The notes under the pieces: generated by a model | Told to the model about the DNA's origin: nothing | Database searches by the model: none | What the model saw: the letters and a program-made list of their open reading frames with translations, nothing else | Assembly (NCBI GenBank): GCA_036512155.1 | Contig: DATCBD010000059.1 | Span: forward strand, 33,346 to 97,345 | Direction of reading: 5' to 3' | From: Palsa-739 sp036512155 | GTDB taxonomy: Bacteria; Actinomycetota; Thermoleophilia; Gaiellales; Gaiellaceae | DNA: 64,000 nt | Position numbers and translations under genes: made by a program | In this document: positions 41,462-50,052 of the stretch, in pieces | How positions within the stretch are numbered: position 1 is the stretch's first letter | Layout of the letters: every line of letters begins with the position of its first letter

Positions 41462-42718
41462 CTATCTCAGGAAGCCTTCGTAGTGGCGCATCATCATCTG
41501 CGACTCCATCTGTCGCATCGTGTCGAGTGCGACACCGACGACGATGAGCACCGACGTGCCGCCGAGCGCACGTGCGGTCGCCTGCGAGAACCCGAAGTAG
41601 TGGATGAAGACGCTCGGCGCCACCGCCACGGTCGCCAGGAAGAGCGAACCCGGCAGCGTCAGGCGCTGCAGCACGCGATCGAGGTAGGCGGCCGTCGGCG
41701 GGCCCGGCCGGATGCCGGGGATGTAGCCGCCGTACTTGCGCAGATTGTCGGCCTGGTCGACCGGGTTGAACTGGACCGACGTGTAGAAGTACGTGAAGAC
41801 GATGATCAGCACCGCCTCGGTGGCGAGGTAGTACCAGCTCGTGTACTGGAAGTTCGCGTTCACCCAGTTCGACCATGCGGGCACGAAGCCGGCGACGGTC
41901 TGCGGGAGCGCGAGCAGCGCGGCGGCGAAGATGACCGGGATGACGCCGGCCATGTTCACGCGCAGGGGCATGTAGGTCGAGCCGCCGGTCGTTTGCCGGT
42001 TCCCCAGTTGTCGCCTGGCGTACTGCACGGGGATTCTCCGCTGCCCCTCCTGGACGAACACGACGGCGACGACGACCGCAATGGCGACGATCGGGAAGAA
42101 CAGCCGCTCGGTCGTACCGCCGTTGATCCAGGCGCTGATGCCGGTCGGCGCGTACGCGAGGATCGACGCGAAGATCAGGAGCGAGATGCCGTTGCCGACG
42201 CCGCGCTTCGTGATCAGCTCGCCCATCCACATGAGCAGGACGCAGCCGGCGGTGAGCGTCAGGACGATGATTACGAGCCGGCCGGCGTTCACGCCCGGGA
42301 GCGCGCCCTGCCGCTTGAACAGGAAGGCGTAGCCCGTCGACTGCGCCGCCGCGAGGGCGACCGTCAGGTAGCGCGTGTACTGCGTGATCTTGGCGTATCC
42401 GGCCTCACCCTCCTTCTGCAGCCGCTCGAGCGTCGGCACGACGGCCGTGAGCAGCTGGAGGATGATCGACGCCGTGACGTACGGCATGATCCCGAGCGCG
42501 AAGAGCGAGAAGCGCGACAGCGCCGAGCCCGAGAAGAGGTTCAGCAGCGTGAGGATGCCGCCGCCGGCGCCGTTGAAGTACTGCTGAATGGCCGCCTGGT
42601 TGATGCCCGGCGCGGGCACCCAGGAGCCGAGCCTGTAACAGGCAAGGACCGCCGCCGTGAAAAGCACGCGCTTGCGCAGCTCGGGAACCCGCCACGCATT
42701 TGCGAGCCAGGAGAACAC
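41462..42718 (-). CDS. secY: Protein translocase subunit SecY
   Basis: 418 residues, ten helices; conserved LGIMPYVTASIILQLL, GNGISLLIFASILA and the late loop RPGPPTAAYLDRVLQRLTLPG. Pore of the Sec channel. The start overlaps the rplO stop by one base. Confidence 0.97.
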   Translation of the reverse strand: MFSWLANAWRVPELRKRVLFTAAVLACYRLGSWVPAPGINQAAIQQYFNGAGGGILTLLNLFSGSALSRFSLFALGIMPYVTASIILQLLTAVVPTLERLQKEGEAGYAKITQYTRYLTVALAAAQSTGYAFLFKRQGALPGVNAGRLVIIVLTLTAGCVLLMWMGELITKRGVGNGISLLIFASILAYAPTGISAWINGGTTERLFFPIVAIAVVVAVVFVQEGQRRIPVQYARRQLGNRQTTGGSTYMPLRVNMAGVIPVIFAAALLALPQTVAGFVPAWSNWVNANFQYTSWYYLATEAVLIIVFTYFYTSVQFNPVDQADNLRKYGGYIPGIRPGPPTAAYLDRVLQRLTLPGSLFLATVAVAPSVFIHYFGFSQATARALGGTSVLIVVGVALDTMRQMESQMMMRHYEGFLR

Positions 42719-43317
42719 TAGGCCTGCTCTTCCTCCACTGCCTCGGCGCTAGGCGCCTGAGCTTCATCAGCCTCTGTTCCCTCCGGCTCTTTGGCCGCAG
42801 GCTTCACCGCGTGGTGGCGGGCCTTCTTCACCTTCGGCTCGCGCAGCAGCTCGACGGTCCCGCCGGCCGCCTCGACCTTGGCGCGCGCGCTCGCGGAGAT
42901 CTTGTGCACGCGAACGGTGAGCTTCTTCGAGATCTCGCCCGTGCCGAGCAGCTTGATGTCGATCTTCGTGTTCTTGATCAGACGCTTCTCGACGAGCGAC
43001 TCAGGTGTGACTTCCGCGCCCGCATCGAAGCGGTCGAGGTCGCGGATGTTGACCGGCACCGTCTCGGTGCGGAACGGCCCGACCGGCATCGCGTCCTTCG
43101 ACGTCGAGCCGCGCAGCTTGCCGATGCGCATGTAGATGGGCATCTGGCCGCCCTCGAAGCCGGCGCGCATCTTGTGCGAGCCCGCGCGCGACTTCTGGCC
43201 CTTGTTACCGCGACCCGCATACTTGCCCGTGCCCGAACCGGGGCCGCGGCCGACGCGCTTGCGGTCGACGCGCTCCTGCGCGGGCTGAAGATTCGAGAGG
43301 TTCATCGACTTGGCCAT
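42718..43317 (-). CDS. rplO: 50S ribosomal protein uL15 with acidic C-terminal tail
   Basis: 199 residues, about 50 more than usual. Normal N-terminus (RVGRGPGSGTGKYAGRGNKGQKSRAG) and fold to about 150; then AAKEPEGTEADEAQAPSAEAVEEEQA. The tail is acidic and low-complexity, matching the tails on neighbouring ribosomal proteins. Confidence 0.96.
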   Translation of the reverse strand: MAKSMNLSNLQPAQERVDRKRVGRGPGSGTGKYAGRGNKGQKSRAGSHKMRAGFEGGQMPIYMRIGKLRGSTSKDAMPVGPFRTETVPVNIRDLDRFDAGAEVTPESLVEKRLIKNTKIDIKLLGTGEISKKLTVRVHKISASARAKVEAAGGTVELLREPKVKKARHHAVKPAAKEPEGTEADEAQAPSAEAVEEEQA

Positions 43318-43496
43318 CAGCTCTGGTCCACCCTCACGAGATGCGCCACCTTCCGGAGCATGCCTGCAAGCACCGGGCTCTCGTCGTGCTCGCGGGTGTT
43401 GCCGATCCGGCCCAGGCCGAGCGCCCGCAGCGTGCCGCGGTGACGCTCACTCTGGCCGATCTGGGACTTGATCTGCGTGATCTTGACCTTGGCCAC
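43317..43496 (-). CDS. rpmD: 50S ribosomal protein uL30
   Basis: 59 residues from GTG: AKVKITQIKSQIGQSERHRGTLRALGLGRIGNTREH. Overlaps rplO by one base and starts 4 bases after rpsE. The longer open frame upstream is rpsE in another frame. Confidence 0.97.
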   Translation of the reverse strand: MAKVKITQIKSQIGQSERHRGTLRALGLGRIGNTREHDESPVLAGMLRKVAHLVRVDQS

Positions 43497-43500
43497 AGAC

Positions 43501-44226
43501 CTACGCGTCCTTCTTCTTCCGGATGGAACGCCGCTTCGGCTTCGGCTTCTCCTCCACGACGGGCGCGGGCGCCTCGGCGACCGGCTCGGGCGCTTCCACG
43601 ACCTCGGGCTCGGGCTCGGGCTCGAGCGCCGCAACCGCAATGGGCTCCTCCACGACGGCCACGGGAGCCGCAGGCGGAGGCGTCACGGCGACAACGGGCT
43701 CCTTCGGCCGCTTCCCGATGGCCGGCAATGGAAGGACCTCGCTGATCTGCTTGCCGCGGATCCGCGCCACGTCCTCCGGACGGCGGAGCTCCTTGAGCGC
43801 CACGATCGTCGCCTTCGCCATGTTGATCGGGTTCGTCGTGCCGAGGCTCTTCGCGAGCACGTTGCGCACGCCCGCGAGCTCGAGCACCGCGCGGACACCG
43901 CCGCCGGCGATGACGCCGGTACCGTCGGAGGCCGGGCGGAGCATGACGCGGGCCGCGTCGAAGCGGCCGAGCACCTCGTGGGTGATCGTCGAGCCGTGCT
44001 TCGGCACCGTGAACAGGTTCTTCTTCGCGTCCTCGACCGCCTTCGTGATCGCGAGCGGCACCTCGCGCGCCTTGCCGTAGCCGACGCCGACGCGGTCAAC
44101 CTCGTCCCCGACGACGACGAGCGCGGTGAACGAGAACCGGCGTCCGCCCTTGACCACCTTGGCGACGCGGTTGATCTCGACCACGCGCTCCTTGAGCTCG
44201 CGGGTCTCCGAAAAGTCGACAGACAT
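43501..44226 (-). CDS. rpsE: 30S ribosomal protein uS5 with C-terminal extension
   Basis: 241 residues against a usual 165. The double-stranded RNA-binding and S5 folds are normal (ERVVEINRVAKVVKGGRRFSFTALVVVGD; AGGGVRAVLELAGV). After about 170 comes VTPPPAAPVAVVEEPIAVAALEPEPEPEV and a basic end PKPKRRSIRKKKDA. Confidence 0.96.
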   Translation of the reverse strand: MSVDFSETRELKERVVEINRVAKVVKGGRRFSFTALVVVGDEVDRVGVGYGKAREVPLAITKAVEDAKKNLFTVPKHGSTITHEVLGRFDAARVMLRPASDGTGVIAGGGVRAVLELAGVRNVLAKSLGTTNPINMAKATIVALKELRRPEDVARIRGKQISEVLPLPAIGKRPKEPVVAVTPPPAAPVAVVEEPIAVAALEPEPEPEVVEAPEPVAEAPAPVVEEKPKPKRRSIRKKKDA

Positions 44227-44582
44227 CAGAAGTTCAGTCCTCCCTTACGCGCGCCGTCAGCGAGCGCCTTGACACGTCCGTGGTACAGGTAGCCGGCGCG
44301 GTCGAAGACGCACGCCTCGATGCCGGCCTTCTTCGCGGCCGCGGCGAGCTGCTTGCCGACCTCGGCCGCCTGCTCGCTCTTGTCGCCCTTGAACGACTTC
44401 TTCAGCGCGATCCAGGACGCGGCCGCGAGCGTCTTGCCGGTGAGATCGTCGACGAGCTGCGCCTCGATGCCCCGGTTCGACCGGAAGACCACGAGACGCG
44501 GCCGCTGCGGCGAGCCGTTCACCCTGCCGCGCACGCGCTTGTGGCGGCGAAGGCGTCCTTCCCTGACCGTCAAGCTAGGCAC
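44226..44582 (-). CDS. rplR: 50S ribosomal protein uL18
   Basis: 118 residues: VRGRVNGSPQRPRLVVFRSNRGIEAQ and FDRAGYLYHGRVKALADGARKGGL. Binds 5S rRNA. Overlaps rpsE by one base and rplF by eight. Confidence 0.98.
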   Translation of the reverse strand: MPSLTVREGRLRRHKRVRGRVNGSPQRPRLVVFRSNRGIEAQLVDDLTGKTLAAASWIALKKSFKGDKSEQAAEVGKQLAAAAKKAGIEACVFDRAGYLYHGRVKALADGARKGGLNF

Positions 44583-45108
44583 GCTTGCCCACCTTCCTGC
44601 GCACGTACTCGCCCTCGTAGCGAATGCCCTTGCCCTTGTAGGGCTCCGGCGGGCGAACCTTGCGAATCTCGGCGGCCGTCTGGCCGACCTGTTGCTTGTC
44701 GGTGCCCTTCACGACGACCTGGGTCGGCACCGGAACTTCGAAGCTGATGCCCGTCCGCGGCTTGATCGTGACGGGATGGGAGTAGCCGACCTGGAGCTCG
44801 AGATCGTTGCCCTTGAGCGCCGCGCGATAGCCGACGCCCTGAATCTCGAGGCGCTTCTCGAAGCCCTTCGTCACGCCTTCGACCATGTTCGCGACAAGCG
44901 TGCGCGTCAGGCCGTGCAGCGAGCGGTCCTCGCCGCGCTCCGTCGGCCGCGTGACGACGACGGTGTCCTCCTCCTGCGCGATCGCCATGCGCAGCGGAAC
45001 CTGCTGCTGCAGGGTTCCGAGCGGGCCGGTGACGGCCACGCGCCCAGGCTCCACCGAGACGGTGACGCCGGAGGGGATCTCGATGGGCTTTTTTCCGATT
45101 CGGCTCAT
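44575..45108 (-). CDS. rplF: 50S ribosomal protein uL6
   Basis: 177 residues from ATG 45108 (MSRIGKKPIEIPSGV). Ends PPEPYKGKGIRYEGEYVRRKVGK. Near the factor-binding centre. The open frame upstream is not coding in this frame. Confidence 0.98.
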   Translation of the reverse strand: MSRIGKKPIEIPSGVTVSVEPGRVAVTGPLGTLQQQVPLRMAIAQEEDTVVVTRPTERGEDRSLHGLTRTLVANMVEGVTKGFEKRLEIQGVGYRAALKGNDLELQVGYSHPVTIKPRTGISFEVPVPTQVVVKGTDKQQVGQTAAEIRKVRPPEPYKGKGIRYEGEYVRRKVGKRA

Positions 45109-45112
45109 TCGC

Positions 45113-45508
45113 TCACCAGATGAAGCAGACGACCTCGCCACCGATCCCGCGCTCCTGCGCGGTCCGGCTCGTGACGAGCCCGGAGGACGTGGACAGGATT
45201 GCGACACCCATCCCGCCCAGCACACGCGGGAGACGATCCTTCCGCGCGTAGACCCGGCGGCCCGGCTTGGAGATGCGCTTCAGGCCAGAGATGACCCGCT
45301 CGCGATTCCGGCCGAACTTGAGGTCGACGACCAGGGTATCGAAGGATTCGCCCTTCTCGACGTGATAGTCCCGGATGTAGCCCTCCTCCTTCAGGAGGCG
45401 GGCGATCTCCACCTTCATGCGCGAGCTCGGCATCACGGCCTTGTCGTGGAGCGCCTTGTTCGCGTTCCGGATGCGAGTGAGCATGTCGGCGATCGGATCG
45501 GTCAGCAT
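45113..45508 (-). CDS. rpsH: 30S ribosomal protein uS8
   Basis: 131 residues: DPIADMLTRIRNANKALHDKAVMPSSRMKVEIA and the end VLSTSSGLVTSRTAQERGIGGEVVCFIW-like. Assembly protein and, in several bacteria, a translational repressor of the spc genes. Confidence 0.98.
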   Translation of the reverse strand: MLTDPIADMLTRIRNANKALHDKAVMPSSRMKVEIARLLKEEGYIRDYHVEKGESFDTLVVDLKFGRNRERVISGLKRISKPGRRVYARKDRLPRVLGGMGVAILSTSSGLVTSRTAQERGIGGEVVCFIW

Positions 45509-45512
45509 CGGG

Positions 45513-45698
45513 TCACCAGCTCGATTTCGTCATGCCGGGGATCGCGCCCTGATGTGCGAGGTCGCGCAGGCAGATGCGGCAGAGCCCGAACTTGCGGAAC
45601 ACCGCGCGCGGACGGCCGCATTTGTTGCAGCGCGAGTAGTTGCGCACCCGGTACTTCTGCGGGCGCTTCTGCTTGACGACGAGGCTCGTTTTTGCCAC
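45513..45698 (-). CDS. rpsN: 30S ribosomal protein uS14, zinc type
   Basis: 61 residues with C24, C27, C40 and C43 zinc ligands. The short C+ form, not the 101-residue zinc-free form. Confidence 0.98.
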   Translation of the reverse strand: MAKTSLVVKQKRPQKYRVRNYSRCNKCGRPRAVFRKFGLCRICLRDLAHQGAIPGMTKSSW

Positions 45699-46280
45699 TT
45701 AGTCCCTCCTTGGCCCTTCGCCGAACGGCAGGCCGAGGGCCTGCAGTAGGGCGCGAGCGTGTTCGTCGGTCTCGGCGCTGGTCGTGATCGTCACGTCGAG
45801 GCCGCGTACCTGCTGGATGTCGTCGTAGTTGATCTCGGGGAAGATGATCTGCTCGCGCACGCCGAGCGAGTAGTTGCCGCGCCCGTCGAACGAGGCCGGG
45901 TTGAGGCCGCGGAAGTCGCGGATGCGCGGCAGCGCGATGGAGACCAGCCGGTCGAGGAACTCGTACATGCGCGCACCGCGGAGCGTCACCCTCGCGCCGA
46001 CGGGCATGCCCTCGCGAACCTTGAACTGCGCGATCGACTTCCGCGCTTTGCGCACCTGGGCGCGCTGGCCGGCGATCGTCGTCAACTCCTCGATGGCGGA
46101 ATCCATCTGCTTCGCGTCGGTCTTCGCCTCGCCCACGCCCATGTTGAGCGTGATCTTCTGGAGACGGGGAACCTGCATGACCGAGGCGAAGCCGAGCTCC
46201 TCCTTGAGCAGCGGGCGGATCTCGCCTTCGTAGCGCTCCTTCAAGCGCGGCGTATAGGTGTCGGTCGCGGCCGCACTCAT
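45699..46280 (-). CDS. rplE: 50S ribosomal protein uL5
   Basis: 193 residues from ATG 46278-46280: PRLKERYEGEIRPLLKEELGFASVMQVPRLQKI and FDGRGNYSLGVREQIIFPEINYDD. Binds 5S rRNA. Overlaps rplX by 4 bases. Confidence 0.98.
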   Translation of the reverse strand: MSAAATDTYTPRLKERYEGEIRPLLKEELGFASVMQVPRLQKITLNMGVGEAKTDAKQMDSAIEELTTIAGQRAQVRKARKSIAQFKVREGMPVGARVTLRGARMYEFLDRLVSIALPRIRDFRGLNPASFDGRGNYSLGVREQIIFPEINYDDIQQVRGLDVTITTSAETDEHARALLQALGLPFGEGPRRD

Positions 46281-46651
46281 GTCTTGTCGATCTCCTGGCC
46301 GCAGCCGTCGTTCTTGCACACGCGGATGCGGACCGTCTTGTCCTTCACGGTCTTCAGCACGGTGCCGACGCGCGTCGGCTTCTTGCACGTCGGGCAGACG
46401 ATCATCACGTTCGACACCGGAAGCGGCGCCGACTTCTCGATGATCCCACCGGGGACGATCGACGGGCCGCCCATGCGGCTCGAGTTCTGGATCGGACGCG
46501 GGCGCTGGTGCCGCTTGACCATGTTGACGTTCTCGACGAGCACGCGGCCGTCCTTCGGCATGGAGGCGATGACGCGGCCTTCCTTGCCACGGTCCTTGCC
46601 GCGAATCACGTGGACGATGTCGCCCTGGCGGATCTTCATCGTTTGGGCCAT
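46277..46651 (-). CDS. rplX: 50S ribosomal protein uL24
   Basis: 124 residues: KOW motif IRQGDIVHVIRGKDRGKEGRVIASMP, then CPTCKKPTRVG with two Cys and a later CKNDGCGQE pair that could bind zinc. Assembly initiator. Confidence 0.97.
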   Translation of the reverse strand: MAQTMKIRQGDIVHVIRGKDRGKEGRVIASMPKDGRVLVENVNMVKRHQRPRPIQNSSRMGGPSIVPGGIIEKSAPLPVSNVMIVCPTCKKPTRVGTVLKTVKDKTVRIRVCKNDGCGQEIDKT

Positions 46652-47020
46652 CTACAACACCTCCGGGGCGAGCGAAACGATCTTCATGAAGTTCTTCTCG
46701 CGCAGCTCGCGGGCGACCGGCCCGAAGATGCGCGTGCCGCGCGGGTTGCGCTGCGCGTCGATGATCACGGCCGCGTTCTCGTCGAACGCGATCGTGGTGC
46801 CGTCGACGCGCCCGAACGGCTTGCGCGTCCGGACGACGACGGCGCGAACGACCTCGCCCTTCTTGACGGCACCCTGTGGCGTCGCCGTCTTGACGGTGCC
46901 GACGATGATGTCGCCCACCCGCGCGTAGCGGCGGTGGTGACCGCCCATCACGCGGATGCACAGGAGCTCGCGGGCGCCGGTGTTGTCGGCCACCTTCAGG
47001 CGGGATTCCTGCTGAATCAC
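46652..47020 (-). CDS. rplN: 50S ribosomal protein uL14
   Basis: 122 residues: MIQQESRLKVADNTGARELLCIRVMGG. Docking site for RsfS, whose gene is at 3357. Overlaps rpsQ by 4 bases. Confidence 0.98.
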   Translation of the reverse strand: MIQQESRLKVADNTGARELLCIRVMGGHHRRYARVGDIIVGTVKTATPQGAVKKGEVVRAVVVRTRKPFGRVDGTTIAFDENAAVIIDAQRNPRGTRIFGPVARELREKNFMKIVSLAPEVL

Positions 47021-47562
47021 TTCGCAACCTCGACGATCTCGGCGAGCCGCCAGCGCTTGGTCGCCGACAGCGGACGCGTCTCGACGATGCGCACGACGTC
47101 GCCGACGCTGGCGGCGTTCTGCTCGTCGTGAGCATGGAACTTGACGGAGCGCCGCACGACCTTCTTGTACCGCGGGTGCGACTTGATCACGTCCACCTTC
47201 ACGACGATGGTCTTGTCCATCGCGCTCGAGACGACGACGCCGCGGCGCTCCTGGCTGCGCCCGCGATCATGCTCGGGCTTCGGCAGGCGGACGATCGGCT
47301 TGCGCTCGGCCGCGGGCACGTGGACGCGCCGCCCCTTCTTGGGGCGCTCGGCGCGCGGAACATGCTTGCGCTTCTTCTTCGGCTGCGACTGCGCAGGCGG
47401 AGCCGCCGGCTCCTCGGCCGGAGGAGCAGGCGCCTCTGGCGCAGGAGCTTCTGCCTCTGCAGGCGCTTCCTCCGCGGGGGCCTCGGCCTCCGTGGTCTCC
47501 ACACCAGACTCCGGCGCAGCCGGAGTCTCCTCGATCTCAGTCTCTTCGATCTCTTCGCTCAT
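47017..47562 (-). CDS. rpsQ: 30S ribosomal protein uS17 with 105-residue N-terminal extension
   Basis: 181 residues; normal uS17 is about 80. The core lies at about 106-181 (RRGVVVSSAMDKTIVVKVDVIKSHPRYKK). Before it come an acidic Ala/Pro/Glu stretch (1-58) and a basic stretch (60-100, KKKRKHVPRAERPKKGRRVHVP). An internal start near the core cannot be excluded, but ATG 47562 is coupled to rpmC by a 4-base overlap. Confidence 0.93.
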   Translation of the reverse strand: MSEEIEETEIEETPAAPESGVETTEAEAPAEEAPAEAEAPAPEAPAPPAEEPAAPPAQSQPKKKRKHVPRAERPKKGRRVHVPAAERKPIVRLPKPEHDRGRSQERRGVVVSSAMDKTIVVKVDVIKSHPRYKKVVRRSVKFHAHDEQNAASVGDVVRIVETRPLSATKRWRLAEIVEVAK

Positions 47563-47765
47563 GACGTTCCCTTCTCGGACTCGCGCTCGTTCACGACCGT
47601 GAGGATGCGCGCGATCTCGCGCTTCGTCAGCTTCAGCCGCGCGTTGTTCTCGAGCGCGCCGGTGACCGACTGGAAGCGGAGGTTGAACAGCTCCTGACGC
47701 CGCTCGACGAGGCGATGCTCCAGCTCGTCGTCGGTCAGGTCTCTCAATTCGCTCGGCCTAGTCAA
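47559..47765 (-). CDS. rpmC: 50S ribosomal protein uL29
   Basis: 68 residues from TTG 47765 (MTRPSELRDLTDDELEHRLVERRQELFNLRFQ). Overlaps rplP by 8 bases. A second TTG six codons in would also fit but loses the conserved SEL start. Confidence 0.96.
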   Translation of the reverse strand: MTRPSELRDLTDDELEHRLVERRQELFNLRFQSVTGALENNARLKLTKREIARILTVVNERESEKGTS

Positions 47766-48180
47766 AGAGCTCGGCCTCCCGTTTCACGATCTTCGACTTG
47801 ACGGACAACTTCTGGCCCGCGAGCTTCAGCGCGTCCTTTGCCAGAGGCTCCGGGACGCCGGCCAGCTCGAACATGACGCGGCCGGGCTTGATCACGGCCA
47901 CCCAGCCTTCGGGCGAGCCCTTGCCCGAGCCCATGCGGGTCTCGGCCGGCTTCTTCGTGTACGACTTGTCCGGGAAGACGTTGATCCAGACCTTGCCGCC
48001 GCGCTTGATCTTGCGCGTCATGGCGATACGAGCCGCCTCGATCTGGCGGTTCGTGATCCAGCCCCGCTCGATCGCCTTGAGCCCGTAGTCGCCGAACTGC
48101 ACGGTCGACTGGCCTTTCGTCTCGCCGCGCCGGCGGCCGCGATGGACCTTGCGGAACTTCGTCTTCTTCGGCATCAACAT
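47758..48180 (-). CDS. rplP: 50S ribosomal protein uL16
   Basis: 140 residues: MPKKTKFRKVHRGRRRGETKGQSTVQFGDYGLKA and RMGSGKGSPEGWVAVIKPGRVMFELAG. ATG 48174 (MPKK) may be the true start, two codons after ATG 48180. Confidence 0.98.
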   Translation of the reverse strand: MLMPKKTKFRKVHRGRRRGETKGQSTVQFGDYGLKAIERGWITNRQIEAARIAMTRKIKRGGKVWINVFPDKSYTKKPAETRMGSGKGSPEGWVAVIKPGRVMFELAGVPEPLAKDALKLAGQKLSVKSKIVKREAELFD

Positions 48181-48183
48181 GGC

Positions 48184-49332
48184 TTACGACTCCTTCGGCT
48201 TTCTCGGCGCTGCCCTACGGGCCTTAGTTTCAGGAGCCGCGGTCTCCGCCGGCACCTCAGGTGCGGGAGGAACGGCCGGCGTCTCCGGGGTCTCAACAGG
48301 CGGAGCCTCTGCGCTACGCGCCTGAGTTTCAGGAGCTTCCTGATCGGCCGGCACCTCTGCGCTACGCGCCTCAGTCACGGGGGTCTCCTGATCAGCCGGC
48401 GCTGGAGGGGTCTGCGGGTCGCGACGCGGGCGACCTCCGCCGCCACCGCCGCCACCGCCGGCCGGGCGTGCACCCGCGCCAGGGCCGCGACGCTGGCCGG
48501 GCCGTCCGCCGCCCGCGCCGCCGGGACCGCCGGCCGCGCCGCGACGCCGACCGGGGCGCACGGGGCCGAGGCCCTCGCGGTCCGGACCGCGACCGCGCCC
48601 GCTCTCGCGCGACGCGCCGAGGCCTTCGACGGCACCGCCACGGCGGCGCTTCGTGTCCTGGTCGCCGAGGCGCTGGTCGCCGACCGAGATGCCCTCGTAG
48701 CCCTCGGGCATGATCTCGCCCTTGTTGATCCAGACCTTCACGCCGATGCGGCCGTACGTCGTCTTCGCCTCGACGAAGCCGTAGTCGATATCCGCGCGAA
48801 TGGTATGGAGAGGCACGCGTCCCTCGCTGTAGGTCTCGCGCCGGCTCATCTCGCCGCCGCCGAGACGCCCGGAGCACTGGATCTTCACGCCGGCCGCACC
48901 CGAGCGGATCGCGGATGCGAGCGCGCGCTTCATCGCGCGCCGGAAGGCGACGCGGTTCGACAGCTGCTCGGCGATCGACTGCGCGACGAGCTTCGCGTCC
49001 AGCTCGGGCCGCTTGATCTCGTTGATGTTGATGTGGACGTTCTTCTGCGTCAGCGCGTGCAGCTCACGGCGCAGCGCGTCGACCTCGACTCCGGACTTGC
49101 CGATGACGATGCCGGGGCGCGCCGTGAAGATGTCCACGGTGATCCGCTGCTTGTCCTTCTGAATGAGGATGTCCGACAGGCCCGCGTGCGCGAGCTTCTT
49201 GTAGATGTGCTCGCGGATCTTGACGTCCTCGAGCAGGTACGCCGGGAACTCCTTCTTGCCCGTGTACCAGTTCGACTTCCAGCGGTGGATGATCCCCACA
49301 CGCAGGCCGCCGGGATGGATCTTCTGTCCCAC
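48184..49332 (-). CDS. rpsC: 30S ribosomal protein uS3 with 170-residue C-terminal extension
   Basis: 382 residues from GTG. Normal KH and C-terminal domains to about 212. A Gly/Arg-rich run follows (about 230-300, including a long poly-Gly), then an acidic Ala/Pro tail in which ARSAE occurs twice (VTEARSAE, ETQARSAE) and ETKARRAA once. Two palindromic repeats encode these. GTG overlaps the rplV stop (TAGTG). Confidence 0.95.
   Translation of the reverse strand: MGQKIHPGGLRVGIIHRWKSNWYTGKKEFPAYLLEDVKIREHIYKKLAHAGLSDILIQKDKQRITVDIFTARPGIVIGKSGVEVDALRRELHALTQKNVHININEIKRPELDAKLVAQSIAEQLSNRVAFRRAMKRALASAIRSGAAGVKIQCSGRLGGGEMSRRETYSEGRVPLHTIRADIDYGFVEAKTTYGRIGVKVWINKGEIMPEGYEGISVGDQRLGDQDTKRRRGGAVEGLGASRESGRGRGPDREGLGPVRPGRRRGAAGGPGGAGGGRPGQRRGPGAGARPAGGGGGGGGGRPRRDPQTPPAPADQETPVTEARSAEVPADQEAPETQARSAEAPPVETPETPAVPPAPEVPAETAAPETKARRAAPRKPKES
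48311..48322 (-). repeat. Short palindromic repeat inside rpsC (copy 1)
   Basis: GGCGCGTAGCGC on the coding strand, in frame as ARSA in ETQARSAEA; the outer arm GAAACTCAG follows the family pattern. A degenerate third copy lies at about 48222-48246 (ETKARRAA). Confidence 0.6.
48361..48372 (-). repeat. Short palindromic repeat inside rpsC (copy 2)
   Basis: GGCGCGTAGCGC, in frame as ARSA in VTEARSAEV, 50 bases from copy 1. The segment between them, PADQEAPETQ, also repeats PADQETPVTE, so about 16 residues are duplicated. Confidence 0.6.
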
Positions 49333-49736
49333 TAGTTCCCCGTCCTCTCGATGTCCGCCGGCGCGAGGACGACGGTGATGTGGCACGTCCGCTTGAAGAT
49401 CTTTGCCGCGCGGCCGCGGGCGCGGGCACGCCAGCGCTTCAGCGTCGGCCCCTCGTCGGCGTACGCGGTGACGACGACGAGGTCGTCGCCGTTCCAGAGC
49501 AGGTCCGGCCGCGACTCCGCGTTCGCGACGGCGGAGCGCAGCACCTTCTCGACGTCCTTCGCGACCGCACGCTGCGAGAACGCGAGGATCGTGCGCGCCT
49601 CGGGCACCGAGCGCCCGCGGATGAGGTCGGTGACGAGCCGCGCCTTGCGCGCGCTCGAGTGCACCCACTTCGCCTGGGCCCGAACTTCCTGTGCCTGTGT
49701 CTGTGCGCTACGCGCCTGAGTTACTGGACTTGCCAT
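49332..49736 (-). CDS. rplV: 50S ribosomal protein uL22 with short N-terminal extension
   Basis: 134 residues. The first 18 (MASPVTQARSAQTQAQEV) precede the usual start AKWVHSSARKARLVTDLIRG. ARSA is encoded by the palindrome at 49705-49716. The tunnel loop and ITVVL strand are normal. Confidence 0.96.
   Translation of the reverse strand: MASPVTQARSAQTQAQEVRAQAKWVHSSARKARLVTDLIRGRSVPEARTILAFSQRAVAKDVEKVLRSAVANAESRPDLLWNGDDLVVVTAYADEGPTLKRWRARARGRAAKIFKRTCHITVVLAPADIERTGN
49705..49716 (-). repeat. Short palindromic repeat inside rplV
   Basis: GGCGCGTAGCGC with upstream GTAACTCAG, coding VTQARSAQ at residues 5-12 of uL22. Confidence 0.6.
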
Positions 49737-49770
49737 TAGAGCCTCGATGTCCTCTCTCGAACCACAGGGA

Positions 49771-50052
49771 TTACCTCTTCACCTTGGCCGCGCGATCGCC
49801 CGAATGCCCGCGGAACGTCCGCGTCGGCGCGAACTCGCCCAGCTTGTGACCGACCATCTGCTCGGAGATGAAGACGGGCACGTGCTTGCGGCCGTCGTGG
49901 ACCGCGATCGTGTGCCCGACCATGTCCGGGAAGATCGTCGACGTCCGCGACCAGGTGCGGATCATCGTCTTCTGGCCGCCGTCGTTCATCTTCGTGATGC
50001 GGTCGAGTAGGCGCTGCTCGACGAACGGCCCCTTCTTGCTGGATCTACTCAC
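49771..50052 (-). CDS. rpsS: 30S ribosomal protein uS19
   Basis: 93 residues: MSRSSKKGPFVEQRLLDRI and RTSTIFPDMVGHTIAVHDGRKHVPV. Overlaps rplB by one base. Confidence 0.98.
   Translation of the reverse strand: MSRSSKKGPFVEQRLLDRITKMNDGGQKTMIRTWSRTSTIFPDMVGHTIAVHDGRKHVPVFISEQMVGHKLGEFAPTRTFRGHSGDRAAKVKR

Noticed and set aside
41405..42721. Plus-strand 438-codon frame opposite secY
   Set aside because: Antisense shadow rich in Arg, Asp and His; secY on the other strand is complete and conserved.
48421..48560. Tandem repeat or CRISPR-like array in the Gly-rich part of rpsC
   Set aside because: It is GGC/GGN codon repetition inside a coding low-complexity tail; no regular spacer-repeat structure. 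No CRISPR array was found elsewhere.
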